In this document: positions 9,430 through 20,721 of the stretch, in pieces
How positions within the stretch are numbered: position 1 is the stretch's first letter
How the letters are laid out: each line of letters opens with the position of its first letter
Source: Orientallactaga sibirica
Lineage: Eukaryota; Chordata; Mammalia; Rodentia; Dipodidae
Length of the DNA: 64,000 nt
Reading direction: 5' to 3'
Assembly (NCBI GenBank): GCA_036365145.1
Contig: JAEOAD010000005.1
Coordinates: 5,809,001 to 5,873,000, forward strand
Translations under genes and position numbers: made by a program
Notes under the pieces: generated by a model
Database searches by the model: none
What the model was told of the DNA's origin: nothing
Seen by the model: only the letters and a program-made list of their open reading frames with translations

Positions 9430-10195
9430 GCAGGATCATCTGTTCTTGGAACATGAACATTGGCTGTATGTGGGGGCCTGTTAGTCACGTAAACGACCAT
9501 CGAGTGATTCGTAGGCATTTAAACTCTGGGTCAAAAGATCAAGACATGAGCATAGATGGCCCTTATGGTATGTACCTAGAAGTCTGTTCTAAGGGCAGGA
9601 AAGTCACAGCCTTTGTCACTGTGTATATGTCTGCTCTACGTAAGGCTGTGAACCGTGAAACAGTGAGACAGGAAGCCGGATGAAAATGAATGAACAGATG
9701 AGGTGGTGAGCCCTTCACACCAGTTAGGCCAGAGGGGACCGGTCTGAGGTCAGCGAGGGTTGTATCTGATCCACCGCACTGGCCTGTGTAGAAGGGTTGG
9801 GTTCAGCTTGTTTTTCCCTTTGCGTGTTGTGCTTTCCATCTTCTCCTAATTGCTTTTCCGACCATGTCTTAGCCTTCACCCTCCTCACCCGCTGTTGCAA
9901 AGTCAGCAGTTTGCGTCCTTTATTTGTTTAGTTTATATGATTCAGGGATTTCTTTTTGTAAACTTGGTAAACTTTTCCATATTTTCAGTTATATTGTTAG
10001 TGGGTTTGGGGCATTTTTTCCATTTATAGAAACTTTGTTGAAGTTGTGGAGTCTTGGGATTGTTAAGCATTCAGTTATTTGTTATAAAAATAAGGCATGT
10101 GTGTGTATGTGTCTGTGTGTGTGTGTTTAATGAGACTGAGTTAAAATAATTACAAAAAAAAATTCCCTGCAATGGGATCTTGGTTGGCTGAGGCG
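9430..10195. other. unique sequence
   Basis: No repeat homology was recognised apart from a short GT run at 10098-10127. A 76-codon frame at 9453 has no domain that I know. Confidence 0.55.
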
Positions 10196-10337
10196 AAATA
10201 AAGCTACAGTTTGTCATTTTGTCTGTGGGCCAGTGTTCACTACTTACATATTAATAACATACACAGAAATAAAGCTACAGTTTGTCGTTTTGTCTGTGGG
10301 CCAGTGTTCACTACTCACATATTAAGAACACACACAT
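10196..10337. repeat. 71-bp tandem duplication
   Basis: Two copies offset by 71 bp ('aataaagctacagtttgtc' at about 10197 and 10268) share 'gtctgtgggccagtgttcac'. They differ at a handful of positions. Non-coding. Confidence 0.93.
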
Positions 10338-10769
10338 TTTTGTTTCCTTTCATTTTATCTGACTTATCTGAAAAGCTCTGGGCTGGACTTAGTTTCTGCA
10401 TGCCATCTGTTCTGCTGGACTTCCCACCATCCTGTTTGGCTCAGGCATATAGAGCCTGGTTAATTTCCCTGTCATTCACACGAATGTAGCTATTTGTATT
10501 GTTATTTGTCAAGTAAATGTATTTCAATGTGTTAACTTTTTTTGGTACAACATTTAAAACCCTTCTCTTGGAAGTTTTTAATGAACGTAAACATTTAAGA
10601 TTTCTTCCGTCCTCAGAATGTCATTCTTAGGTGTTTACCTATTTAAATATGACTAACATTTAAATATCACAATTTCACCCTGCTTTGTCCTCATTTCCTC
10701 CTATTAAAGACAGACATATCCAGAAGTATGCAGTTGATTGTTTTGTAATAGGCTTATTTTAATAAATTT

Positions 10770-10986
10770 TTTGTTTTATTTTATTTTTATTTATTTGAGA
10801 GTGACAGAAAGAGAGAGAGAGAGAGAGAGAAGGGGCGCACCAGGATCTTCAGACACTACAAATGAACTCCAGATGCATGCACCACCTTGTGCATCTGGCT
10901 TACGTGGGTACTGGGGAATCGAGCCTTGAACTGGGGTCCTTAGGCTTCCCAGGCAAGTGCTTAACTGCTAAGCCATCTCTGCAGCC
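10770..10986 (-). mobile_element. B2-like SINE, short form
   Basis: Tail 'tttatttttatttatttgag' and GA tract, body 'gaactccagatgcatgcacc', head 'ccatctctgcagccc'. TSD 'taggcttattttaat' before and 'taggcttatta' after. Confidence 0.94.
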
Positions 10987-10989
10987 CTT

Positions 10990-11488
10990 AGGCTTATTAT
11001 TTTTAATTAGGCTTTCCTATTTTGAGTAACTTCAAATAACAATGGAATAACTTTCCCATATACCTTTCACCCAGTTTCTCTTATTATTAACATTTGAGAT
11101 GACTCGTCTATTTACCACAACGAAGGACTTGACATTAGCACATTACTATCGTGAAGCTCTATTATATTTGTTTGGGTTTTTTTTTCTAATTTCTCACTAG
11201 TGTCTTTTTCCTAAGAGCCCACTAACAGACCCTATTTGCATTCAGTTGTTATCTTTGTCTGGTCCCTTCTGTCTCTGGCGGTTTGGGGGTGTGTCTTTGA
11301 TTTTCATCAATTTGAGAGTTGAGAGATTTTGTTGAACGCCCCTCCCCTTGGGTGGGTGTGTCTGATACGTTCCCCATGGTTAGCTAGCAGTTCGGAATTA
11401 TTAAGAGGAGTAGGACAAAGGGGACGCCCCTTTCCTATCATACCTATGGGTGACTGACGTCCACTCAGCTGATCACTGGGAACAGAGC
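10990..11488. other. possible ancient repeat, unassigned
   Basis: 'cttcaaataacaatggaata' through 'ttattattaacatttgagat' resembles an old dispersed repeat I have seen in mammalian DNA but cannot name with confidence. No coding signal. Confidence 0.3.
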
Positions 11489-11811
11489 TGTTGCAGTCAG
11501 GTTCACGCTGCAGGTAGAAATCACGCGACCAAGAGCAGCTTGTGGGAAAAAAAGAGGTTTATTTTGGCTTACAGGCTCCAGGGGGAAGCTCCACAATAGC
11601 AGGGGAAAACGATGGCATGAGCAGAGGGTGGACAACAGGAACAGGAGAGTGTGCCAAACACTGGCAAGGGGACACCGGCTATAGCACCCATAAGCCTGCC
11701 CCCAACAATACATTGCCTCCAGGAGGCTTTAATTTCCAATTGCCATCAGCTGGGGACCCTAGGATTCAGACCACCTAACTTTATGGGGGACCCCTGGATC
11801 AAACCACCACA
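11489..11811 (-). mobile_element. solo LTR, MaLR-type (family A)
   Basis: About 323 bp, with TG...CA ends when read on the minus strand ('tgtggtggtttgat' start, 'gactgcaaca' end). It contains an AATAAA-like signal near the 3' end (complement of 'ggtttattttggcttacagg'). The same family recurs at 29.25 and 43.7 kb. No internal region or gag/pol remnant flanks it. Confidence 0.75.
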
Positions 11812-12101
11812 ACGGCCTTGCTTGGTTACCAAAGGTGTATCTGCCAGGTAGCTTTTCCTTCTACACATTTGCTTCCTACAGCCATTGCCCACACCCCGAC
11901 TCCCTTCTTCTTGCTCATGGTGGAGAATGGTCCCCTTTCTTGCCTTAACATCAATCCCAGGAACACTTCTGAGAGAATTATACACAACTGAGCACTTTCT
12001 TCTCCTCAAATAGTTAGATTCCCAGTTTCTTAATCCATTTCTTGGCTGCTATAACAATATCCGAAATTGGCTAACTTACAAAAATAGAAATGTATTTGTG
12101 T

Positions 12102-12105
12102 ATTT

Positions 12106-12136
<31 letters not shown>
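12102..12136. repeat. poly-T run
   Basis: About 33 T in a row, probably the A-tail of an otherwise lost antisense insertion into the LTR remnant. Confidence 0.85.
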
Positions 12137-12195
12137 CAGGAAATTGGGGAGGTTGCTTTGCCTGGAAATGGAAGATGCTCAGTTCTTAATTTTTT

Positions 12196-12446
12196 ATTTT
12201 ATTTTATTTATTTATTTATTTATTATTTATTTATTTATTTATTTATTATTTATTTCTTTGACAGAAAGAGGGAGCAAGACACACACAGAGAGAGAATGGG
12301 CACTCTAGGGTCTCCAGCCACTACAAATGAACTCCAGACGCATACGCCCCCTTGTGCATCTGGTTAATGTGGGTCCTGGGGAATGGAACCTGGGTCCTTT
12401 GGCTTTGCAGGCAAAAGCTTTAACTGCTAAGCCATCTCTCCAGCCT
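12196..12446 (-). mobile_element. B2-like SINE, short form
   Basis: The tail has expanded into a 60-bp TTTA/TTTAT array (12200-12256). The body and head ('ccatctctccagcct') are standard. It is nested in the MLT1/MST-like LTR remnant. Confidence 0.93.
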
Positions 12447-12587
12447 GAAGTGCGCGTTTCTTATAGTTCTAGAAGCTGGAGAGTCCACATTTGAGTGACT
12501 CTTGTTTGATGACGGCCTCTTGCTGGGTCACCCATAGTAGAAAACAGAAGGCCAAGGTAGCATGCTGGAGAGGGGAGAAGGGAAGAT

Positions 12588-12925
12588 CACTGGGATACTT
12601 TGAATGGCTGTGTCCCAACAGATTCAGGAGTTTATTACAGCTGGTAAGCTGCCTGGCTGGAGGAGGTGCCACTGGGGGCGGATCTGAATTCCAGGCTAAG
12701 GTATGGGTGGCACTTGAGCTCTGCCTGGTGCTTCCTGGAGTGTGCTTGCTCCTTGTCAGTTCTTTCTGTCTGCGAGGACTTGGTAAAGGAGAGCAGCTTC
12801 TTTCGCCATTATGGAACTTTCCCCAGATCTGCAAGTTTCAAATAAATCCCCTTCACCCCATAACTGTGTCTGGTCTGGAGGTTCATCCCGGCAACGTGAA
12901 GCTGACTGTGACAGCCACCCAAATT
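12588..12925 (+). mobile_element. LTR, ORR1/MT-like, nested
   Basis: 'ctggctggaggaggtgccac', 'aagtttcaaataaatcccct' (polyadenylation signal) and 'ggttcatcccggcaacgtga' give the order of a rodent MaLR LTR in sense orientation. It interrupts the antisense MLT1/MST-like remnant. A 148-codon frame across it has no protein similarity. Confidence 0.65.
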
Positions 12926-13109
12926 AGCCTTGTGTGAGGAACCTGCTCCCGTGAGAACCTTTCCCATGATAATGGCATTACTCCATTCAAGAAGGGGGAG
13001 CCCTCCTGACCTCATCACCTCTTAAATCTCACATCCCAACAATGCTGCACGGGCTTTAAGCTTCTGACACATGAAATTCCGAGGACACAGCCCAGCAGGA
13101 GCACTAGCC

Positions 13110-13660
13110 TAATTTCTAATGATGGACAAGAGAAGGCTTTACTTCCTGTTAAAATTATTTGTGCTATCAAGAAGTCTGGCAGACAGCTTGGCAGAAGTTT
13201 AATCTTTCTCTCGACTTTGAGACAGGCTTGGCTAGAAGGATTGTGTTCTTTTGCAGAAAGATTGACACCCATTCCAGTTACTCTGCTGCCTTCTCTAAGC
13301 TGGGAGTCCTGCCCTGTAACTACCATCCAATGTTTTAATGCTCTTTTAAAAAAAGTCGTAAACCATGGCTTGGGGCTAGGGCTGAGTGAGCTCAACTTTC
13401 CAAGAGGAATGGGCTGGGATGTGTGGCTACAGGATTGGGTTTCTTGGCAGGAAAATTCTGTCATGTTGATGTTTGCCAAGCATCTTTCTCTGGTGTTGGA
13501 ATCACTCCTTGTTATTCTGACCACGAGTGTTTTGTGTTTTGCCTGTGACTCCTTTCCAAGATGGTGGCTTGCATCCTTCCTTCCTCTTTCCTAAGCTCTT
13601 GGCATCTCTCAGGATTTTTGTTTCACTTGCAACTGTAGCAGGTACTTGTCTCGTACCGGA
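13110..13660. other. unique sequence with longest chance frame
   Basis: A 169-codon minus-strand frame (13015-13524) starts in unique sequence and ends inside the LTR remnant. Its translation shows no domain, signal peptide or composition typical of a gene, and an overlapping plus-strand frame exists. I treat the block as non-coding. Confidence 0.55.
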
Positions 13661-13667
13661 AGCCAAC

Positions 13668-13778
13668 CCAGACGTGTGCGCCCCTTGTGCATCTGGCTTA
13701 CGTGGGGCCTGGAGAGTTGAACTGGATCCTCTGGCTTTGCAGGCAAATGTCTTAACCGCTAAGCCATCTCTCCAGCCC
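13668..13778 (-). mobile_element. B2-like SINE, 3'-truncated
   Basis: Only the head half survives, from 'cagacgtgtgcgccccttgt' to 'catctctccagccc'. The GA tract and tail are absent, unlike most copies here. Confidence 0.9.
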
Positions 13779-14665
13779 AGAAGTGATTTCTCTGAGTGCT
13801 GAGCTGAGTGGAATAGGTCTCGTTCCGAGCTCTTCCTCGCACCATTAGCATGAATGTGCTCAGACTCCTGCTAAAGTGTGCAGCTTCTTCCCAGGACTCT
13901 GAACTTCTCACGAAGGTGTTTGGTCTGCACATTATGTTTCACTTCAGTGTTTCTGTTGGTGTCACGGCTGGGACTTCCTATTCCTCCATCTTGCTGACCC
14001 CACGTCCACTTTCAATGGCTGCCATCAGAGAAAGAGTAAAGAATGCAGCAAGTTTTCTAAAGCAGATAAACCTACTGGCTCGGACATAACAAGATTCTAG
14101 TTCATCCTCTAGTCAAGGGAGATTAAGAAAGAAGAGAAGAGAGAAAAAATAAAGAGAAGAGAGAGGGAATAAGACAAAGAGAGGAATATTTTCTTATGAA
14201 GAATTCTAATCATGTATGGAACATAGTTCTATTTTTGTACAACATATCTTTGAAGTAGATATGGAATGAACTTGAAAATGTATGTGCCATCCAGCTGATT
14301 AAAAGGGATGACAAAGATTCTTCCCTCAACATACAATGTCTGGCAGAAACAAGGCTTTGTGTAATGTCAAGGTCCAGTTCTTCCATGAAAACAACACACA
14401 TTCCCCATTCAGTATTTCCGAGCAGTCCTGGCTGGTGTGTGTTTAGACGGGGCATGGATCTTCAAAATGAGCGCTGTCTCTTTTTCATCTGCGGAAACAG
14501 CAAGGGATCTGACTTACTACCCCCGAATAACACCGAGACTGTGCATATAACTTAGGTATTCTATAAACACTGAATGTTCCACACAAAATATTTTTCTGTA
14601 TTTCTGTGATATAACTCATTGGTCACGCACAGGCAAAGTAGTGTGGATTTCTAAGGTATTAACCT
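13779..14665. other. unique sequence with purine tract
   Basis: Nothing recognised. 14120-14190 is almost pure A/G on the plus strand. Short frames lack domains. Confidence 0.5.
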
Positions 14666-14699
14666 ACTTATTTAGAACACACTACTGATAAAATGGTCA

Positions 14700-16020
14700 A
14701 ATTCAGTCTACTGTGACCCTGTTTTTTTTTTTTTTTTTGGTTTTTCGAGGTAGGGTCTCACTCTGGCCCAGGCTGACCTGGAATTAACTATGTAGTCTCA
14801 GGGTGGCCTCGAACTCTCGTTGATCCTCCTACCTCTGCCTCCCGAGTGCTGGGATTAAAGGCGTGCGCCACCACGCCCGGCTGTGACCCTGTTTTTATTG
14901 GCACATATTCATGATGCATAATAAAGTGAAGGGTTTCATCCATATTTGCATATAAGTATATCAGGTTCTTTGACCATATTCACCTCCCCACACCTTCCCC
15001 TTTCTCCTCCCTTCTCCTTCCCTATAATCATCTTTATCCCTTCTTACTTCTACTTTCATCGCATCTATACATAAATGACTTTATGTTCCTGTATAAATTA
15101 GGATAAATTATAAATTATATAAATAATTATAAATCATATAAATTATAAATTAGGATGCACAAATGAGAAAAAAATGCTATGTTTTCTTTTTGAGCCTGAC
15201 TTCTTTTTGTTAAATTTTACCCTCTCCAGTTTCATTCTTCTGCATGGCTGAATCAAATTCTGTTGTTCTATGTAGTCGCGAATTTTCTTTATTCATTCAT
15301 CTGTTGATGACATGTAGGTGATTACCTAATGACTATCGTGAATAGTACTTCAATAAACTGAGACGTAGAAGCACCTCTGCGTTATGTTGACTTCGCATCC
15401 TTGGGGAATACACTCAGGTAATTAGGTCACATGGCAGTTCTGTTTTCATTTTCTTTCTTTCTTTTTTTTTTTTTTTTTTTGAGGAAACTCCATGCTGATT
15501 TTTATAGTGGCTGCACCGATTTAATTCCTACTAGCATTTTATAAAGGGTCCCTTTTCCTTGAATACTCTTCAGCATTTGTGGTCATTTTTTTTTTTCTTG
15601 ACGATAGCCATTCTGAATGGGGTGCAATGGAATCTCGATGAATTTTAATTTCACATTTCCTGATGGCTACAGATTGGTCATTTATACTTCATCTTTTCAC
15701 AACTATCTGTTCATTTCATTAGCCCTTTTATTAACTACATTGCCTGGTTTTCTGTTACTCAGTTTTAGAGGTTTTTTATTTTTAGTTCTTTGTCTATTCT
15801 ATATATTGATCCCCTGCCAGATGGACGGTTAGCGAGGGTTCTCTCCCATTCTTTAGGCTTCCTTCACTCAACTAATCATCTCCTTTGCTTTGCAGGAGTT
15901 TTTTAATTTTATGTAATCCTGTTTGCCAATTATTGTTTTTATTTCCTGGGCAATTGGAGCTCATTTCAGAATGCTTCGGATTTTCAAGTCTTCTATTAAG
16001 GTCTTTGGTCCATTATTTAT
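14700..16020 (-). mobile_element. L1 3' portion, antisense
   Basis: Order in reverse: 3' end ('ctgtttttattggcacatat'), then 'gaatggggtgcaatggaatc', 'cctgatggctacagattggt', 'cccattctttaggcttcctt', 'ctttgctttgcaggagtttt'. This matches the end of ORF2 plus the 3' UTR of mammalian L1 as I remember it. Many stops and indels; not active. A B1 is inserted near its end. Confidence 0.8.
14724..14881 (-). mobile_element. B1 SINE, young-looking
   Basis: Near-consensus reverse B1. It is bounded by a clear TSD, 'ctgtgaccctgttttt', at 14711 and 14881. It inserted into the antisense L1 tail. Confidence 0.97.
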
Positions 16021-16590
16021 TAATTTTTTTATTCAGAGTGAGAGGCGGGATTTAGAATGGCTCCTGGTATCTTCCCTCCCTTCTACTCACCATAGGTGGA
16101 CTCTTTCTTCAGAACCCAATGGCTTATTGTTAGGCTCGTCCCCTCATGTTCTTCCCTCGGTTCTGTCCCAACCTGTCTTAGTGCATTTCTTAAAGCTTTC
16201 CCCCAGCTCGTGTTGGCACTGCTGCCTACTTTTCCACTTCACACACACGTCATAATCTAAGTCTTTTATTGACATTAGTAATTCCTGGCTTCTAACAGGT
16301 ATCCTTGCCACCACAGGTGACTAAACTATTTATTTTAGCCATTTGCTGATTTATTTCAGAACATTTAATTTAACAAGTTCAGTGCTATTAATATTCTCAA
16401 AACACCATGAGGAAACATTGTGATTGAAGTGATTTCTAGAATGCTTGTCAAGGAATCAAAAACCAGAATATGTTGGAATTAATGTGGTTGGATTCCACAG
16501 TGGTAGAGCTCTGAGTCTGATAATCTTTCTTAAATTAAGACATTTCTGACCCTAGGAAATATATGTCACTCTTCTAGAAGTGGACATCGA
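16021..16590. other. unassigned insertion splitting an L1
   Basis: About 570 bp with no L1, SINE or LTR match that I recognise. It sits where about 130 bp of L1 ORF2 would be expected between two collinear antisense pieces. A 110-codon frame (15923-16255) crosses the left junction and is not credible. Confidence 0.45.
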
Positions 16591-17505
16591 ATTTTGCCAG
16601 CACTACTGGTTGACCAGGCTGTCTTTAATTTTTTTTAAATTTGTTTATTTATTTATTTGAGAAAGAGAGAGAGAGAGGCAGGTAGAGAGAATGGATGTGC
16701 CAGGGCCTCCAGACACATGTACAACCTTTGCATCTGGCTTACATGGGTCCTGGGGAATCGAACTTGGGTCCTTTGGCTTTGCAGGCAAGTGCCTTAACCA
16801 CTAAGCCATCTCTCCAGCCCCAGGCTGTCTTTTTTCCAGTGTATGTTCTGGATGGATGCTTTTGCAAAAAATTAGCTGACTGTAGCTGTGTGGGTTTATT
16901 TCTGGGTCCTTTATTTTTTGCCATTGCTTTATTGGTTATGTTTTATGCCAGCACTATGCTTTCATTGTCACTATGGGTCCACAGAATAATTTTAGATCAG
17001 GAATTGAGAAACCTCCAGCAGTATTCTTTCTACTTAGGCTTGCTTTGGCTACTTATGGTCTTTTGTGTTTCTACATGAGTTATGGATTGTATTTTTCTAG
17101 TTCTGAAAAGCATGCCATTAGAAGTTTTATAAGAATTTCACCGAATCTGTATATTACTTTTGGTCATTGACTCTGTCAATCCAGGGACCTGGACAGTCTT
17201 TCCAATACCTGGTATCTTCTTTTATTTCTTTTATCTGTGTCATAAACTTTTCTCTGTAAAGGTCTCTCACATCCTTGAGGAGCTTTATTCCAAGGTATTT
17301 TATTTTGGGGGAGGTGCTATTATGAATGAGATCTGCTTCCTAATTTCTTTCTCAGCAAGTTTATTACTGGGATATATGAAGGCTACCAATTTTTGTGTGT
17401 TGATTTTGTATCATTCAACTTTGCTGGAAGTGTTTATTAAATCTAAGAGTTTTCTAGTGCAAGCTGTTGGGTCACCTAAATATAGAGTTACATCACTGAC
17501 TTAGG
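16591..17505 (-). mobile_element. L1 ORF2 relic, antisense, second piece
   Basis: 'gtttatttctgggtccttta', 'ttatgccagcactatgcttt', 'gagaaacctccagcagtatt' and 'aggcttgctttggctactta' are in the order of the RT region of L1 ORF2 in reverse. It is degraded with stops in all frames. Confidence 0.8.
16627..16820 (-). mobile_element. B2-like SINE with internal deletion
   Basis: The usual 'ccactgcaaacaaactc' segment is missing between 'gggcctccag' and 'acacatgt'. The TSD 'caggctgtcttt' lies at 16616 and 16821. It is nested in the L1. Confidence 0.93.
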
Positions 17506-17609
17506 CAAATGAGAGAATGGCCAACATGATTAATAAAATAGATTAATAAAATAAATTGCAGTTTGTTCCTATCAAGTGCACTAGATAGAAATATTTAAAA
17601 TTTCTGCAA

Positions 17610-18190
17610 CTATAGTATTTTATTGATTCTGTGTGTGAATATATATGTACAATGTGTATATGTGTGCGTATGGGCACATGAGTCAGAAGATAACCTCAGG
17701 ATGTTTCTTTTCTCCTTTTTTTTTGAGACAGGGTCTCTCTTTTTTATATTTAAATATTTAATTAATTTAATTTATTTATTTGGTAAAGAAAGAGGGAGAT
17801 AGAGAGAGAATGGGTGCTCTAGGGCCTCCAGCCATTGCAAACAAACTCCAGATGCATGTGCCCCCTTGTGCATCTGGCTAACATGAGTCCTGGGAAACTG
17901 AACTTGCGTTCTTTGGCTTTGCAGGCAAATGACTTAACCGCTAAGCCATCCCTCTAGCCCCCTCCTTTAAAAAAAGTATTTTATTTATTTATTATTTGAC
18001 AGAGAAAGAGGGAGTCTCTTGTTGTTTTGATGCTACTGCTGGCTCCACCTCCTGTGGCCCTGGGGACATTAGCATTACAGACACATGTGCCACCTTGTGC
18101 TGGCTTCACGTGATTGGTGTGGAGGACTGAACTCTGGCCAGTGGCTTGCACGCAAGTGCTTTTAACGATTGGGCCATCTCCTAAACTGTT
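17610..18190 (-). mobile_element. B3-like SINE split by B2-like insertion
   Basis: The left part is 17610-17740 (tg-rich, 'ttttgagacagggtctctct'). The right part is 18013-18190 ('tgctggcttcacgtgattgg', 'ttaacgattgggccatctcc'). The SINE at 17745-17961 and a short second GA tail at 17970-18012 lie between. Confidence 0.6.
17745..17961 (-). mobile_element. B2-like SINE, short form
   Basis: Tail 'ttaatttatttatttggtaa', body with 'ccattgcaaacaaactccag', head 'ccatccctctagcccc'. It is inserted in the B3-like element. Confidence 0.93.
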
Positions 18191-19300
18191 AGTGACTTTC
18201 TGTAGCAAAGACACTTATAAAGACATGTGGTTTGTGTGAGAAGGGGGCCTCAGTAAATAGCTCTATGTAAATGGAGGAGACAGTGAATTACCAAAGGTCT
18301 CTACCCGGCGTTTGTTTATTGTGCCCATTTGTTTCCAAGCCCTTTTCTATATAGTTGCAAATAAATGTTGCCCCGAATCAGAAATTCAATCAACAGCATG
18401 TGAATGGATGACAATTTGGCCAAGAGCACTTCAGAGTTTACAAATACGTGAACTGAAACAAAGTCACACGTCACAACTCAAAAGCAGCCACACTCACTAT
18501 TGAAAAGGTTTCCGTTAAGAAAAGGAATCTGCCATTTCATTGACTGACTATTGCCTCAAGTCAAATAAGTCTGCGATTCTCAAGCACTATAGGCTGGGCC
18601 CATAGAAATAACTACGTATTTGCTCAAGGTGTTATTATTTCTGCTTTGGATAAATTGGAGAAGCCAGCTAATGAGTTTCACATAGGTTGGGCATGCATAA
18701 ACTTTCTTGAACTCTAGTTTTCTCTAAGCTTCAAAGTTTCTTGCTTTTAAGTCTTGTTTACTTTCAACAAAACGTGACTACTTTCTTCAAAGTAAACAGG
18801 CTATAAAAAGTCTCATAAGTCATCTTGGGATTGAGAAAGCTCTTACCAAACAAAAGCCCTAATGGATTCAGTGTCCGTGACTCAAAAACACACAGATTGA
18901 GTTTCCTTAAAATACACTTGAGCTTAGAACTCAAGAGGGAGAGTGGTTGGCCAATTGTAGCACTTGAGGTTTTGTGGGAACCAAGCCCTTCAGAAAGGCC
19001 CCAGAGATGCCTTTCTCCCCTCCACTCAGCCAGGTTTTCCAGCACAGGGTGAGCTCCTCAACGTTGCCACTGTTGCGTATGTGTAGCTTGAAACATCCGC
19101 ACACATGTTGTACAAGCCTTGGTAAAAACAGCTGACCGGTCATCTGGATACTTTGCTTGTCTTTCATTTGGTGTGTGTGCAGGCAGGTAAGCCCTGTGTG
19201 CGTGCACAGCCAGGAGGACAGCATTGAGTGTCCTCCTCTACTTGCTCACCTGTCCACTGCCCTGAGATGGAGTCTGTCACTCAACTCAGAGCTACCATTT
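18191..19300. other. unique block
   Basis: About 1.1 kb without recognised repeats. Overlapping frames of 60-97 codons occur on both strands near 18.8-19.2 kb, none with a domain. Confidence 0.55.
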
Positions 19301-19315
19301 TCACTGTTCTATTTA

Positions 19316-19440
19316 TTTTATTTTATTTTATTTTATTTTATTTTATTTTATTTTATTTCATTTCATTTCATTTCATTTCATTTCATTTCATTTCATTTTA
19401 TTTTATTTTATTTTATTTTATTTTATTTTATTTTATTTTA
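19316..19440. repeat. (TTTTA)8(TTTCA)8(TTTTA)9 pentanucleotide array
   Basis: Counted directly: eight TTTTA units ending at 19355, eight TTTCA units ending at 19395, nine TTTTA units ending at 19440, all in register. It makes long artificial frames of F/Y/I/S/H residues. It lies at the 3' side of a B3-like SINE. Confidence 0.97.
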
Positions 19441-19458
19441 TTTTTTCTTTGTTCAGCA

Positions 19459-19641
19459 AATTCAAGCAATTCTCCAGTCTCCACCCCCGACCCCCTTTAG
19501 GCATGGGGTTACAGATGCGTGTGGCTACCCCCAGCTATTGATGTGGGGCTGGGGCATTGAACTCTGGTGGTCTCAGACACTCTCAGGCCCTCATGCTTTC
19601 ACAGTGAATGCTCTAAACCGCTGAGGGATCTCCCCAGACCC
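19459..19641 (-). mobile_element. B3-like SINE
   Basis: 'ggcatggggttacagatgcg', 'gtggggctggggcattgaac' and 'aaaccgctgagggatctccc' give the reversed B3 order with the tRNA-like head at the right end. Confidence 0.6.
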
Positions 19642-20485
19642 CCACTTCTTTTTCAGGAAGAGTCGTTCATTGCCCTTCACTCTCCACAGGGAAGAGCTCT
19701 GTCTTTCTGAGGCAATTACAACACAGTTACGACCCTTTTGTAAGGAAAGGTAATGTACATGACATGTATCTCTTGTTTGGACAAGGTTTGCACTGTCACA
19801 CTATCTATGCCTTGCTCTCGTGGAGTAGGAATGTATTTAAAGTATTCCGTTTGCACAGAATCCAGGTACCACTTAATTCTTTGATCATAAGTTTATTTTT
19901 CTCCTCAGAGGTATACTTATGAGGTGTTGAGATTAATTCTGGTAGTTGGATTGTAGAATTTATTATATTAAAAAGAAACAAGGTCTTGCTTTATAGATCA
20001 GGCTGGCCTTAAATATACTATGTACTTTGAAATTAAACTTGCTAACCCTTCTGCTATAGACCTCTAAGTGGGTCATATTTTCTAGAACCATTTTTAGATA
20101 AGTTTGGAATTGGTGGGAAGGGTTTTCCAGAATATGTACTATGTGTAAATCCTAACCATAACGCCGAATGTTAAGATGAGATCATTCAGTTAAATGAAAC
20201 GGTTAACATGGTGATAGTTATTTTGGCTCTGTAAACATTGTTTGCAAGATGATACTTAGTTTGGAGTAGAGTCACTGAAAGAATGCATTGAGAAAACCCT
20301 CTCTGGAAATGACATACCGTGCACATGGTCAGTAGGATAGCACCCCAGAGAATCCTGGGGAACCTGATCAGAAAACGGTGTTAGGAGCTCTGCCTGGAGC
20401 CTCCTGGCTGATCAGCAGAAGAGCCCAGAAGCACTTACTCGGATTGAAAGGAGCTAAGATGGTCTAACTCTCGCTGGGCTGCTGG

Positions 20486-20517
<32 letters not shown>

Positions 20518-20700
20518 ATTGATAACCACCACATGAGGGGTTTAAAACGCATTTTTCTTTTTAGTTTAAATTGAGCTTTAGACGTCATATGTCTTCTTGT
20601 ATATACTGTGGGATGGGCTAAGTGTCCTGTTGGATTAAATTCTTATTGACCTCACACAAATCAGAAGTTAGAGAAAAGTATTTTGAAGTTCTGTAGGGAA
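19642..20700. other. mostly unique; old B1 piece and GT run
   Basis: 19978-20040 holds a diverged reverse B1 piece ('aaggtcttgctttatagatc', 'aggctggcctt'). 20488-20518 is a pure GT run of about 31 bp. Nothing else was recognised. Confidence 0.6.
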
Positions 20701-20721
20701 GATAAGCTTTATATATATATT

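Larger units (their letters stand above)
12020..13108 (-). mobile_element. MLT1/MST-like LTR remnant, antisense host
   Basis: Left part: 'cttggctgctataacaatat' and 'tagttctagaagctggagag'. Right part: 'gcattactccattcaagaag', 'ctcatcacctcttaaa', 'atgaaattccgaggacacag'. Together they follow the order of an old MaLR LTR in reverse. A SINE (12196-12446) and a second, sense-strand LTR (12588-12925) interrupt it. Confidence 0.6.

Noticed and set aside
11489..11811. Possible proviral genes next to LTRs
   Set aside because: All LTRs here are solo or truncated. I saw no gag, pol or env similarity between or beside them.
13015..13524. 169-codon minus-strand frame, the longest in the window
   Set aside because: Its last third of sequence lies in an LTR remnant, its translation has no recognisable domain, and a competing 125-codon plus frame overlaps it. 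No splice or promoter context supports a gene.
19157..19624. 155-codon frame rich in F/Y/I/S/H
   Set aside because: The middle is the TTTTA/TTTCA array and the end is a B3-like SINE.
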